NCBI GenBank assembly: GCA_028583415.1
Contig: CM053266.1
Coordinates: 30,511,271-30,575,270 of the forward strand
Origin: Protea cynaroides
Lineage: Eukaryota; Streptophyta; Magnoliopsida; Proteales; Proteaceae
Reading direction: 5' to 3'
DNA length: 64,000 bases
The notes beneath the pieces are model-generated. The model saw nothing but the letters and a program-made list of their open reading frames with translations, had not been told where the DNA came from and did not search any database. Positions 38,001 to 49,860 of this stretch are shown piece by piece. Numbering within the stretch: the first letter of the stretch is position 1; every line of letters begins with the position of its first letter. The position numbers and the translations under genes were made by a program.

Positions 38001-39294
38001 AATTATGAAGAAGTGACAACTTTCAATCCCATATGGTTTAAATGTAGAAGGCAATAAAAATATTAACGATATGAGATTAATCGACTCATTCTTTATTGAA
38101 GATGCAAGTTAAGATATGGAATGGTACGTGTATTAAAAACAACAAGGCATGTAGTATAGAATATTTTAAAGTATTTTTGAAGTCAATAAGGCAATACATG
38201 TACTAAATGATTGAGTACAGTAAGACTGTACGGTACACGTTTAAAACGAGTTTTAATTAAGAAAGGATAAGATATCCTGAACTCTTTATACTGGATTTTC
38301 TGAATAGCATCCAATATTTGAACTGCAGGACAGGACCATGCCTTGGTTTTTTTCTTTCATCTTTTATCACTACCTCTTTTTTCCATTATTGGAGAAGAAT
38401 AAGAAATTGGAAGAAGAAGACTATAAAAATTAGTATGCATATAAATATACCAAACCTATTTCTCATTCTATGCTATATATATTATGCCTAATAATTATAA
38501 AATGCATTTTTATTTTTTATCAAAAATGATTTTTATAAATACCTGCTTAGAAATGAATGAAAAACAAAAATAAAAATAATACCAAAACATCCTTAGACAA
38601 TGATAACATAACGAATATGTTGAAGTGGAATTTGATTTGGATAGGAAGATCTCATGATTCGAATCAAAATCCATGTGATTTTTTAACCCTCTTTATAATC
38701 GATAGTGAATCATTTTTTATGTACATTTTTTTTATTGTTTCCTTTTTTTAGTAAATAGAAAATCAATAATTAGATCCAAAATTTATTAAATCAGTAAATC
38801 AAAAAATGTCTCTTATATTGGATTTTAATTTCTAAGATTTCAATCGATTCTAGTTGATTCTGATCTAATTGAAATAGGATCCAAGGTTTTTTTTTTATAT
38901 GAAAAAATCTGAATCATTCAAATTACTGAATTTTTAGAAAATGTTTCTCAATCAAATTTAAGGTATCCTCATGTTACTTATATTTTCAAAGAAATTAGAA
39001 GTGAACACACATGCATATGCATACTGATTCAGTTTGAGTTCATTTACCAGCCTGATAGAGAACTGATAACATCTATTTTATCAACCTTTAACATCTATAT
39101 TATCGGGCTGATTTCAGGTTGGCTCTGATTCCGATTAATTTGGTTCGTAATGGTCCACCTTATCAGGTTAGTCCAGATCAGACCAGGACCAATAATCCTC
39201 ACAAGATCCGGCCAAAAACATGATCATCCGATTCAATGTCGAGTTAAACTAGATCGATTTAACACCAAACCCAGCCCGGGCACCCTCTCCCCTT
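35061..39294. other. Gene-poor intergenic region
   Basis: AT-rich, with poly-A/T tracts, a GA-rich patch near 37586-37620 and a repeated pair of short blocks at 37690-37900 and 37960-38260 (GAGTAATGA, GGTACG and AAAACGAGTTTTAA motifs). A minus-strand open stretch at 36230-36448 starts with ATG and ends at a consensus CTCAG|GTAAGG donor, but no partner exon is visible. No gene called. Confidence 0.45.
36870..37050 (+). mobile_element. 5'-truncated LINE 3' end with poly-A tail
   Basis: The stretch ends GATGCAATTCAATAAATTTC then TTTTTACC and an A-run, the typical 3' terminus of plant L1-type LINEs, where short 5'-truncated copies are common. No coding sequence remains, so the element is recognised only by its tail. 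Confidence 0.45.
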
Positions 39295-39811
39295 TTTTAA
39301 TATTCATGATGGAAAACATCTAGACAATTTTGTTTGTGTCAATCATTTTCAGCAAAATAACATATTTGTATCATAACTAACCCTAAGACTCCCATTAGAT
39401 GCTAAACCTAACCGTATTTTTAAAGAAGAGAGCATACCAAATATTGATTCAAAATGGATACTCCAGTTCTTATTTAGATTGGGTGTTCAATGATTTCAAT
39501 TGTTTAATCTTTGGTTGGTTGGTTGGTTGAATTTAGGTCTAAACCTGCTATGCATTCAGATCTGTCAATGTGTGAAACAGAATTCTGGAAGTTGCATGTT
39601 GTTTTCTTCAAATGTACTCTTTAATGAAGTAATGAACTTGCATTTTTTTTTCCTAAAAAAAAAATTTAAATCAAATTGGCCAGAAGTTTGTTGATCTAAG
39701 GGGATCTTTGAAGACAATAGGTGGAACTTAGAGATACAATTGACTGCCAGAGTGCCAGGCAAGAGATATTGAGAAGAACACATGTCAAAGATAATTAGTT
39801 TTAAGATTAAT

Positions 39812-40471
39812 CTAGAGATAGAACAAGATAATTAGTTCTAAGATTAATCTAGAGATCGAATAAGGAAATACTTGATCAACGAGTTGGATCGATTTCTTTT
39901 CAGAATTTAAACCATGAGGATTGAGTAGGAAGATGAGGGGCTCAAATGGAGCAGCTGTAAGCGTAAGGAGCATAAATACAGCTGCAACGATGAACACCTT
40001 TGATTTACCAGACGCGTAACTGTATCAACCAGTGGATAAATGTGGATACCTGACCAATGTCTGGTGGTATACTGGCGATGAATACGATTACCATTTGATT
40101 ACTTCCGAAAACAACAAAACCAAAAAATGAAAGAAAACAAAGGGATTTTATCGATCGAAAAGTAAATCCAGCCTTAACAGGGACGATACTTACAGATTGG
40201 ATGAACTCTCAATCTGAGCAATCCTCTCAATCTCAGCATCCTCCAAACCAAATCGCTAGCAGATTAGCAGAAAAATAAAACATGAACAAACAGATCAATT
40301 TACCTATACAACCAAGAATCAGAGACGTATCCGAAAGAGAAAAAAAAAATGGGATTCGTGAAGCTGAAGAGAGGCGCCCCAAACTGTAGGGTTCCTCAAG
40401 GCTGAATGAGATTTTAGAAACGATCTCGAATGAAGATTGAGAATGAGCGATGGATGGCGTCTGTTATATAG
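39812..40471 (-). other. Unidentified transcription-unit-like segment, also present in copy B
   Basis: On the minus strand a TATA-like CTATATAA (40464-40471) is followed by about 140 nt without ATG, a GTAAAT donor-like site, and a CTGCTAG acceptor before CGATTTGGTTTGGAGG. A short exon-like stretch can be read as RFGLEDAEIERIAQIESSS and ends at GTAAGT. A later stretch reads SGKSKVFIVAAVFMLLTLT. The equivalent at 52190-52720 conserves this layout. I do not recognise a protein family. It may be the 5' end of a duplicated small gene or a non-coding transcript. Confidence 0.35.
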
Positions 40472-40773
40472 ATACGAGTTAGGACTACGTCTCCCCATTT
40501 CTTATCGCCAAATATCTCCCTTTTGCCCTCGCTCAAAAATTTTCTTTTACAAACACCCCGTCCACTGAAAAATGCAAGAGGGAGGGTATAAAGGTCATTC
40601 TAGAAATTGGAGTAAGATGAAGAAATAGGGGCTGAGCTGGATGTTTGAAAAGCTAGGCCCAGCCCAAACCCAGCCTGAGATATCAGGCCAGGCCCTGCTG
40701 GGCTCAGGGTGACCCACCCAAACTAAACTCTCTTTTTATCTTTTTCAGGGGATAATAAAATGTAAAATTAAAA

Positions 40774-40846
40774 TGGAGATGCAGGGGATCGAACCCTGTA
40801 CCTCTCGCATGCAAAGCGAGCGCTCTACCATTTGAGCTACATCCCC
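40774..40846 (-). tRNA. tRNA-Ala (anticodon UGC), copy A
   Basis: 73 nt with discriminator A. It starts GGGGATGTAGCTCAAATGG (A box), has an anticodon arm with CTTTGCATG around TGC, and a T arm with the B box GGTTCGATCCC. The acceptor stem GGGGATG pairs with CATCTCC allowing one G-U. No intron. A T4 tract immediately downstream serves as Pol III terminator. Identical to the copy at 53039-53111. Confidence 0.97.
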
Positions 40847-41572
40847 GAGATATTTTATTGGTTTTATAATTTAATAATGACGGGAAAACCCAAGAGGACA
40901 TGGGAGAAAAGACAGACTAATCTAACTGATTGTGATACCAAAGTTTTGTTGCAACTCTATCAGCAGAAAATATACCTACATATGAATAGAGGACCACCTA
41001 AATAGGTCTCATTAAAGCTCATCTGTCTAACACCAAGCTTAGCTTCCAATACATTTCTAAACACTATGTATGATTGGACAATGGTTTTAGGAATCAGTAT
41101 CTTTCGATCTGTATCAATTTCGGTTGTAGCTAATTCTGATATGATATCTGATTTTTCCTTCTTTTTTTTTTAATATTTTTTAATTAGTATTGACCACGTG
41201 TTACTTGATGTAGATCTATGTCAGATCGATTTTTGCTCTAACCGATATTGTATCTTCTTATACATGGAACTAAAACCTTGGTTAGGACTAAAAAGAATCG
41301 ATGATCTTTGGAAGTTTACAAATTGACTAGTTTAGGAAGCATAAACAGGAAAATAACTCTTAATGTCAGACAATTTCAAATAAAAAAAAAGGTGTTCCAC
41401 TGCATGACGCTTCCACTATTGTAGGGTCTGAGGAGGAGCAGAATATGCACAGCCTTACCCCCGCAACATGGAAAAGTTGTTTTTGTATTTCAAACCCATG
41501 ACCACCAAGTTGCAATATGATAATCTTAGATCTCGACGGCCCTCAAAATATTTTCATGATCTCCATCCCTGA

Positions 41573-41950
41573 GGCTTTGTTTGGTTGTAAGGGGAATTAA
41601 AGGGAAGGGAAGTGAAAATTTTTAACTTTAAAAATGAAACTTTTATAATGATTACAGCACATGCAATCACATTACTATGTAACTAATTCTAAATCATTCT
41701 TTACCAAAAAAAAAAAAAAATCTAAATCATGCTATATTTAGGTATTTAACTAACACTTTACTTTGCATCCAAATACCTTGCATTTGAAAGGAAAAATAAA
41801 TTTTACATCTTACGATTATCATTACTAAATATGTTAAGAAATTTAGGTAATTGATACAATTATGTTATGTTACAATTATAAAAGTTTTCTTTTAAAGTTA
41901 AAAATTTTCACTTCTCTTCCCTTCAATTCCCCTTGTAACCAAACAAAACC
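41573..41950. mobile_element. Tourist-like MITE (PIF/Harbinger type)
   Basis: 378 bp with long terminal inverted repeats (GGCTTTGTTTGGTTGTAAG at one end, GGTTTTGTTTGGTTACAAG at the other), flanked by TGA/TAA, a 3-bp duplication of TAA with one change. Copy B of the segmental duplication has the unoccupied site CCCTAAAGATC (single TAA at 53978-53980), which defines both ends precisely. Confidence 0.9.
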
Positions 41951-42200
41951 TAAAGGTCAGCAAATATTGGGAATTGATATTGTATTTGGTCTTAGGAGAG
42001 GGGTGTTGCTCCCTATTTTTCCTTTATTCCCTGGTTGTTGTTCGTTTGTTGGTTTTAGTCTTTTTGTCCTTGCATTCCCCCCTAACTAGGTGTGTTCTTT
42101 GTTTTGGAGGTTGTCTCTCGTTTTAAAGCTAACCTCTTGCAGTTGTACATTCTTTTTTTCTTCTCCCAATAAAATTTGATTATCTATAAAAAAAAAAGTC
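41951..42200 (+). mobile_element. LINE 3' end with poly-A tail (also at about 53980-54228)
   Basis: The segment ends TTCTCCCAATAAAATTTGAT then TATCTAT and an A-run. The same tail occurs in copy B, so this insertion predates the duplication. The 5' extent is unclear. Confidence 0.5.
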
Positions 42201-42834
42201 AAAAAATTATCAAAAAACCCAAATAATGAAGGATTAAGGATCTCAAGAATGGCTGTGGCTGCAACATTATGATATTTTTTGGTTCCTCCAAATTTATCAC
42301 CCCTGCTATAATTCATTAAGGTCCTCAATGATCGGAAAAGGCATGTATAATGATTTAAGTATTCCATCCAAAATATCCCAAAAAGGCATGTATAATGATT
42401 TAAGTATTCCATCCAAAATATCCCAAAAAGGAAGTCTTAGTCTAGGTTTTGGTCGGGCATAAACACATTTAAGTAATCATCCAATAGAACTGTAATGTCG
42501 AAACCGATCCAATACAGATACGGACCCAATGGCTGATTGACACATGATTGATACTGATTAAAAAAATACTAAAAAAAAAAAGTTTTAACTCATATTTCAT
42601 TTTAATAAAGGACTCGCATTGGAAAAGATGAAGATCCCAATAGTTTTGCGTAAGTTGTCAATAATGAAATTATTTTTGAGTGATTACCAATCATAAATGA
42701 TGTATCGTTATTTATGAATATCAATGAGATTTAAGATTTTATGCTCTTGTCATGAGCGGTGTACTCATAGGCTCAAAATTGATATATATATAAGAAAATG
42801 TGTGATTCCAATGGGAGAATATTTCAATGGAAGA

Positions 42835-44165
42835 ATTGATTGCTACAAAGTAAAACTTGTAGCGAAGTGGAATCACACAAAGAAAATATAAAGTATAGAC
42901 TTCAAATCTTTGAGGTTTTAGTTGTGCATTTTATTTTGGAGTTGCATCAGATAGATATAAAATCGTTTTGATCAAAGAAATCTAGAAGAAGGTGTTTATA
43001 GGCTTTACCCAGAAGGTTTTGAGGTAAAGGAGAAAGAAAATTTATTTTATAGACTTACAAAATCAATATGTAGATTAAGTAAGTATCCAGGTAGTGGTAC
43101 ATGAAGTTTGACAGAGTTGTATCTTCTTAAAACTTTGTTGAAATTGTCATTGATCATTATGTATATATAGAGGTCAGTTGGAGTGGATTCATTCCTAATC
43201 ATATGTATTGATGGTTAATCACTCACCAGCAGTGACATGGTTTGCTTGTTGAAACTATAGTTTCAATGTTTGATAAATTCAAGATGAAGAATGTGTGAGT
43301 AAGTACCATTGTACTTGACATTGAGTTTTCTTGTGACAAGAAAAATAGAACTCTGGGTTTGTTTTAAAAAGTATACGTTATTCGTGTTCTCGAATGATTG
43401 AATGTACAAGCATAACAGTTAAGTTGCAGATGCTTAAATCAGTAAAGGAGACAAATTGACAGAGTCATGTTCAAGTAATGATGTTGAGAGAGAGCATCTG
43501 AAGTACAGAGCTTGGTGTATGCTCAAGATTATATTTATTCTCACATAGCCTTTGTTTAGAATATTTTAAGTTTTTTTTTTAGTTGGATGCTGGTATAGCT
43601 CACTGAACAACGGGAATAGAAGGTCATGCGGTACTTGCAGAGGACCAAGGATTATCTACTCATTTGTGGCAGTAGTGACACTCTTGGCTATTGTAATGTA
43701 GTGTTTGGTGATTGCATTGGTTGCATGAATCCCATCTCAGATTTTTGTTATGATGGTAGATGTACCCTTTGGAAAAAAATGCAAATAAGTTTATCCATGC
43801 ATCACCCTCTTGGTAAGGTAGATTTTATAACTATATGCAAAACTAATAAGTAGCATATCTGGTTGAAGAGTTATTTTTCAGACCTGGAAGGTTGTAAGTT
43901 TTACTTAGGTCTATTGAGATGTGTTGTGATAGCGGTTCAACTGTGTTATTCTCAAAGAATAATGTGAAATCTAGTAATTCAAAGTATAATAGAGATCAGA
44001 TTTCAAATCTCTTAGGTGAGAGAAAAAATGTCAAAGAATTTATATCATTATAAAGCACATTCGTTGAACAACTTGATTGTAGATTCTCTGACGAAGGTTT
44101 TGTCAATGGGAGTCTTCAAAGGACGATATGTTTAATATAGAAATGGTTAATTCATTAAATGTGCT
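42835..44165 (+). mobile_element. Ty1-copia retrotransposon remnant (reverse transcriptase to RNase H)
   Basis: Conserved copia blocks appear in the right order, broken by stops and frame changes: YKVKLVAK (42850), a PEGFEVKEKENLFYRLTKSI-like segment (about 43000-43075), MRYLQRTKDYLLICGSSD (43626), and LNNLIVDSLTKVLSMGVFKG (about 44065-44130), equivalent to the family's IADPLTKGL end. A purine stretch GTGGGAGA near 44171 is the likely polypurine tract before a 3' LTR. Not functional. Confidence 0.8.
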
Positions 44166-44319
44166 TGGTTAGTGGGAGACTTTTTTCACATTGATAATGA
44201 TTTATTTCATTATGTGTATTTACATTGCCTATGGTTTTGGCAAAGATATTTATTACCATGGTTATTTTTATTTCATCATTCATTTATTGCTATATTGCAT
44301 ATTCATTGACATGTCATTG

Positions 44320-44727
44320 ACAAGGGCGGTATTTAGCCAAAAGAACGAAGCGGTATTAAGCCAAATGAACGGGGCGGTATTTAGTTCACGATGGTGTGCC
44401 AAAGTACAATATTGACCAAAAGGGTATGTGACGGTTTGCTATGGTCAATATCAATGTTTATTGACTCTGAGGTTTTATCAAGGCAATTAGATCGAAGGTT
44501 ATTCGATTTGGACCCACATGAAATAATATTTTCATGTATACATGTCTCTAGGCGATTGTTCGAGCAAAGATGAAATGAAATGTCAAAAGTTTCATATTAG
44601 TGATGCTCACCCTTGCGAGGAACAGATCCGGCGGAGAAGTTTTCAGAGATACCTCATTGAAGTTATTGGAATAACGTTCGACGGAGAAGTTTTCAGAGAT
44701 ACCTCATTGAAGTTATTGGAATAACGT
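44320..44727. repeat. Two short tandem repeats downstream of the copia remnant
   Basis: At 44320-44385 a unit of about 24 bp (GGGCGGTATTTAGCCAAAAG-like) occurs three times. At 44631-44727 a 50-bp unit (GGAGAAGTTTTCAGAGATAC...) occurs twice, nearly perfect. They lie where the LTR of the copia remnant would be. Confidence 0.75.
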
Positions 44728-44824
44728 ACTTAGATCTAAAATATATATTGATTAAAAAAAGATGGGACCAAAACAGATTTAAATAAATAGTTTACCTATC
44801 TTTTCGATATGGAATCCGAACATG

Positions 44825-45080
44825 GAAGGCAGCAAAGAACAACGAGAGAAAGAGACGAAGGAGAGGGGAAAGATAATCAGAATCATGATGAGGGAGAGAG
44901 AAAGGAGAGGGGAAAGGAAAATCAGAATCACAATGAGGAGAGAGGAAGGAGAGGTGAAAGGTAATCCGATTCACGATGAGGGAGAGAGGATGAAGAGGAG
45001 AAAGGGAATCAAAGTCATGATGAGGGAGAGAGGAAGGGGAGAACGATGAGGGAGAGAGGAGGGGGAGAATGATGAGGGAG
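44825..45080. repeat. Purine-rich imperfect repeats
   Basis: One strand is almost entirely G and A for about 250 bp, built from variants of a unit like ATGAGGGAGAGAGGA. Short open frames across it are products of the composition, not genes. Confidence 0.75.
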
Positions 45081-46349
45081 AAAAACCCTTACCTTTTGCA
45101 AGATCCGTTCTTGCAGCCCAGAACAAAGGAGAACGATAAGTTTCGGTGAGATTGAATCTGATAGGGTTAGATATTGTTATTTACACTAGAAAGTCAAATA
45201 AGTAATTTTTATATTGGTTAATATTTTTTAAGTTTAAAATGACAAGGGTATAAACATCTATACACAATTTAAACTTTTCCTGTCAGTAAATGGACTAACG
45301 TTTGTCTAACTTGGGTGGTAGGTGATTTTTTAAAACAACTTGGGTGGTACGTGAGTTGGTCAATTCTTTTTGGGTGGTAGCTGAAATTTTCCCTAATAAA
45401 ATTATATTACTAGTGTAATCATGGTTGATGGATAAATGAAAACCTTATCCGTTGGATGGTTATGTGAGGACAATGAGTGAGAGATTTTCAAAAACATCCT
45501 TGAGGTTTTTCTAAGAAAGACATGGATAATCGACTTTCGCCTTTGATCTTGTCCACCAATGCTGATGGACGGTAATGATTTGGAGTCGCCACCTATATTA
45601 AGGTCTAGGACCTCAAATGTAGTTTCATCATAGGATAAGACTTCTATTGATTCATGACCTAACATATATCGACTTTGGTCTATCAAAGAACGGGTATGCT
45701 TTCAAGGTACATTTTGGGAAGGTGTTAAGCACACAAAGCTGTCCGATCTAAAAATCAACCTTTATATGATTTTAACTTTTCTTAAACTCTATGGTTTTGA
45801 CAGTTCATGGTCAATGGATGACTAAAGCTCATGCGGGATCCTATGCCAAGTTGCTAAGTTCTTCTAAATAAAGTTTAGCCAAGCATGTTCTGAAAAAAAT
45901 AAACAATAATATACAAGAAACCGAACCAAAGATGGTTCGGTGATGGACTGAATATGAGACGTCCGTTTCAAATTGCCTACGTATTTCATCCTGAAAATCA
46001 AGTCAAAAACGTAGTTTGAACATATTGTGATTAACATTTATGGATATGATTTATGATTAAGTTTTATTAGATTCAATGTTCAAGTTGAGATTTATGCTTG
46101 ATGAATGTTTGAAATTGAATCTAGATAGCTTATGTAGATCAAAGTGGATATGAATATAGATATGGATACGGATAATGGATAGGGATGACCTAAGAAAACT
46201 AAGATGTTATATTGTACTTAGAAAGTCCTCCAAATTGCTTACGTATTTCAGAGGTCCTAGAAATCAGGTAGAACATAGTTCGTTGTTAAGTGGGTTATGG
46301 ATTTGATTATGGTTATGGGTAATGGATATAGATGACCTAAAAGATTAAG

Positions 46350-47290
46350 GATGTATCATCGGAAATCTATCACTCTAGACAGGATTTGGGTACGTCTTCA
46401 GGAATCTATCCCTCCGGATAGGATCTGGGTGTGCCTTCGAGAATCTATCCCTCTGGACAAAGGTTTAAGTACGTCATTTGGCAAAAATATGCCTTCAGAA
46501 ATCTATCCTTCTGGACAGGATCTGAGTATGCCTTCAAAAATCTATCCCTCTAGACAAAGGTCTGAATACGTCTTTTGGGGAAAATAAGCCTTCGGGAATT
46601 TATCCCTCTAGGCAGGATTTGAGTATGCCTTCAAAAATCTATCCCTCTAGACAAAGGTCTGAGTACGTCTTTCGGGAATCCATCCCTCATGATTTAAGTA
46701 TGGCTTTGAGAATCTATTCCTCTAGACAAAGGTCTGAGTATGTTTTTTGAGAATCTATCCCTCAGGATCTGAGTATGACTTCGAAAATCTATCCCTCTCG
46801 ACAAAGGTCTGAGTACGTCTTTCAGAAATCTATCCCTCAGGATCTGAGTATGCCTTCGGGAATCTATCCCTCAGGATCTAAGTATGTCTTTGGGAATCTA
46901 TCCCTCTAGACAAATGTCTGAGTACGTCTTTTCATAATCTATCCCTCATGATCTGAGTATGCCTTAATCTATCCCTTTAGACAAAGGTCTAAGTACGTCT
47001 TTCGAGAATCTATCCCTCAGGATCTGAGTATGGCTTCGAGAATCTATCCCTCAAGACAAAGGTCTGAATACATCTTTTGGGAATCTATCCCTCAGGATCT
47101 GAGTATGCCTTTGGGAATCTATTCCTCTCGACAAAGGTCTGAGTACGTCTTTTGAGAATCTATCCCTCAAGATCTGAGTATGCCTTCGGGAATCTATCCC
47201 TCTCGACAAAGGTCTGAGTACGTCTTTCGAGAATCTATCCCTCAGGGTCTGAGTATGCCTTCGAGAATTTATCCCTCTAGACAAAGGGTT
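46350..47290. repeat. Minisatellite array, composite unit of about 75 bp
   Basis: A core CTGAGTAYGYCTTTCG then GGAATCTATCCCTC alternates with two linkers: TAGACAAAGGT (unit of about 40 bp) and AGGAT (unit of about 35 bp). About 12 composite copies are present, with point changes and a few missing linkers. The minus strand stays partly open because the 75-bp period is a multiple of three. Confidence 0.9.
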
Positions 47291-47894
47291 GTGGAGCCGT
47301 ATTTGGGTCTCTTTCCCAAACTACCTATGTGTCTCAGGGTAGTGCCCTAAGAATCAAGATCCGTGTAGTTCGTAAAATTCAACGTTCATTGGGTGACCCG
47401 CTTGGGGTAGAAATATGGGTGGTCCCATAGGACCGAGTGATGATTCTAAATTATCTATGATTTGATTCACATCACACTTATCTAGGTTTTTCTACCCTAT
47501 GGAGAATGAACTGAGGGTTAGGGATCATCCTAAAACTACCCTTGACCTAAAACCCTAATTTTGGAATGTGTTGGGCTAGGCTTCATTGTTTTTTTATTAT
47601 GACTTTAATCTTTTTCGCTTTCACCCTTCCCATGAATATGAGTGCCTACATGCACATCTCCACACCTAGGAATGTCTTATATTAGTGTACATGCATGACA
47701 ATTCGACTAAGGTGTAACAGAAAGTAAGTTCTTTGCTGATAATAGATATCACTCAAACATGGCATACAACAAACAGATCTAAACATGACAGTGTGCACAA
47801 TATGATAGTGTAATATGAACATGGTAGATGCACGAATATAACAATATAAATAATCAGACCTTCAACTTAGAGTCAAAGAAACTCTCACATCAAC

Positions 47895-48425
47895 AATATA
47901 TCATATCAAATCCTCAATCTAACGGTTAGATCTTTGTAAAACAGTTATCATTATGATTAAAGACTCACATCCCATCAAAAAAGCCAAGATCAGTGGCTTA
48001 GATCTCACATCATCCACAAATGACAAATCCAATGGATCAAACTCATCCAAATCACTCATGATGATAATCCAATGGTTCAGATTCATCTTAAAATATTCAT
48101 AATCAAAATCCAATGGTTCATATTCAATTAAAACACTTATGAAGACAATTCGATGGTTCAAATTCAATTAAAACACTTATAAAGACAAATTCAGCGGTTC
48201 AGATCATCTAAGACATTTATAATGAAGATCCAACGGTTCAAATTCATTTAGAACACTCATGATCAAGATCCATTGGTTCAGATTCAAGAACACTTATGAT
48301 CAAAATCCAATGGTTCAAATTCATTTAAAATCCTCATGATCAAGATCCAACGGTTCAAATTCATTTAGATCACTCATCATGTGATCAAAATCAAAATCAA
48401 CATCCAATGGCATCATATTTAATCA
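47895..48425. repeat. Second tandem array, unit of about 40 bp
   Basis: Variants of GATCCAATGGTTCAAATTCA then TTTAGAACACTCAT are repeated at least ten times, with more divergence than the 46.4-kb array. It lies 0.6 kb further right in the same region. Confidence 0.85.
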
Positions 48426-49369
48426 TTTAAAAATTTAAGATCAAATAATCAGATTTCATCACATCAAAATTTATAATCAATGGGCCAGATTTAACATTAA
48501 CTCATTCAAGATCAATGGCCAGTATTAAAATACATCAAACATGAACATCACGCATCAACAGTGGCAAAGCATGATATCACACAATAAAACAAAATATACA
48601 AGGTACTATGATATCAAATAAAATAACAATAAAATATAAAATGCACCATGATATCCAAAATGAAATATGTAATGCACTATGCAAACCAAGAAGGGCGGTG
48701 GTGATGGTATGCGTGGGTGGTGAAGATGGTTTGCAGGTAAACAACAACAAAAAACTAAACTAAAATAAAACTAAGGACCAGCAGGTGGGTTTACCTCTTC
48801 CCTGATACCTCTCTCCCTCGTCTGGCTTCTTCTTCTTTTCCTCTTCTTCCTCTCTTCCCTCTACTCTCTCTCGATCTTTTTTGATGGTGAGTAGATTTTT
48901 TTTTTCCAACCCTTTGTATTGTGATGGTGATCAGCCTTTATAGGCATGGCAGGGAGAGTTAGTTGGTGTCTATGTCGTGAGGTTTAATAGGAAAGGTGTT
49001 GGAAAAAAGTCAAAAATCAAAAAGGTTTTTCCAAATAAAAGTTTAAAAAGTTTTAAATTCGAAACTTGCCCTTTTGTTTTAGCTCCAAAATTTGGTTTTC
49101 ATTTTGGGCGAAAATTTCATTTTCGGTTTTGAGTTTGACCTTTCCAATGTAGGACTCCTTAGTCCCACATTGCTTAAGGATTGTAGAGGAGAGGTCTTTA
49201 TTTATAGGAAATGTCGTCTATCTTTTGAGCCCCAAAAAGGAAGCAATGCTTGGTTGACACACACATGCGCACGCGGGCCCCGGACAGTGACCGCGACTGC
49301 GACCGTGACAGTGACATGGGCTATGGGCTATGGGTTTTTTGTCTGATTCGGACACACCTCTACCCGGAT

Positions 49370-49860
49370 ACCCTTTTGGAAAGGGTTTATGTGTAGAGAT
49401 ACATCTCTACACATAAAAGGGTGCCATATGGACCATTGATCTCAGGATCTGAGATCTGGATCAATCTGGACGGTCCATCTAGAGGGTCACACCCCATCTA
49501 GTGGACACATCCAAGAGGTACTTGGGCCCTATAAATAGAGCCCGACCCCATGCTTCATATTCATTCGAAATCAATCCGATTTCTCTCTCTCTTCCTCTCC
49601 AACTCTCTCTCTTCATATTCTGTTTAATTGAAGAGTCAAAATTCTTTGTTCTTCCAAAGGAGTTGATCTTAGCTGTCGGGTTTGCATATACCTGTCAGCG
49701 TATGCACACTGGGTGGGTATCCTACATAGGGGTTGTTTTATCTTGGAGGCAGATTTACAGAAGACCTACTGTACTAATAGAAGGCAAATACTGTCTTAAG
49801 GAGAATGTACCAACATGACTCAACCCTCCTTCAAAACTTCGAGTTACTGCTTATAAGGTG
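49370..49860 (+). promoter_or_regulatory. LTR-like promoter region with TATA box
   Basis: GGGCCCTATAAATAGAGCCC (49525-49544) is a strong TATA context, followed about 30-100 bases on by CT-rich sequence of the kind seen at R regions. Upstream at 49378-49415 lies a near-palindrome around TGTGTAGAGATACATCTCTA. It reads as U3-R of an LTR on the plus strand. Confidence 0.5.

Larger units (their letters stand above)
39295..42612. repeat. Segmental duplication, copy A (contains tRNA-Ala)
   Basis: It matches 50712-54675 in the same orientation over its full length, at roughly 85-95% identity by eye: TTAATATTCATG at the left edge, a shared spliced-leader-like unit, the tRNA gene, a LINE tail and GACCCAA...GGCTGATTGACAC near the right edge. 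Compared with copy B it has an extra 378-bp MITE and lacks an insertion of about 850 bp. Confidence 0.88.
45540..49860. mobile_element. Probable non-coding part of a large LTR retrotransposon
   Basis: A junction-like segment with GGAGTCGCCACC and GGGAAGGTGTTAAGCAC (45580-45745) resembles a conserved non-coding block common in plant Ty3-gypsy (Tat/Ogre-like) elements. Two tandem arrays follow, then an LTR-like promoter at 49380-49620. No polyprotein blocks are recognisable. The element assignment is an inference from layout. Confidence 0.4.

Noticed and set aside
40704..40901. Minus-strand frame across the tRNA-Ala gene (and 53002-53220)
   Set aside because: It reads through the tRNA; the protein-like SSNGRALALHARGTGFDP is the translated tRNA sequence.
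44822..45049. 75-codon frame rich in Arg and Glu
   Set aside because: It is a product of the GA-rich repeat at 44825-45080.
47051..47284. 77-codon minus-strand frame with a 25-residue repeat
   Set aside because: The 75-bp repeat period is a multiple of three, so the tandem array stays open by chance; no start context or family.
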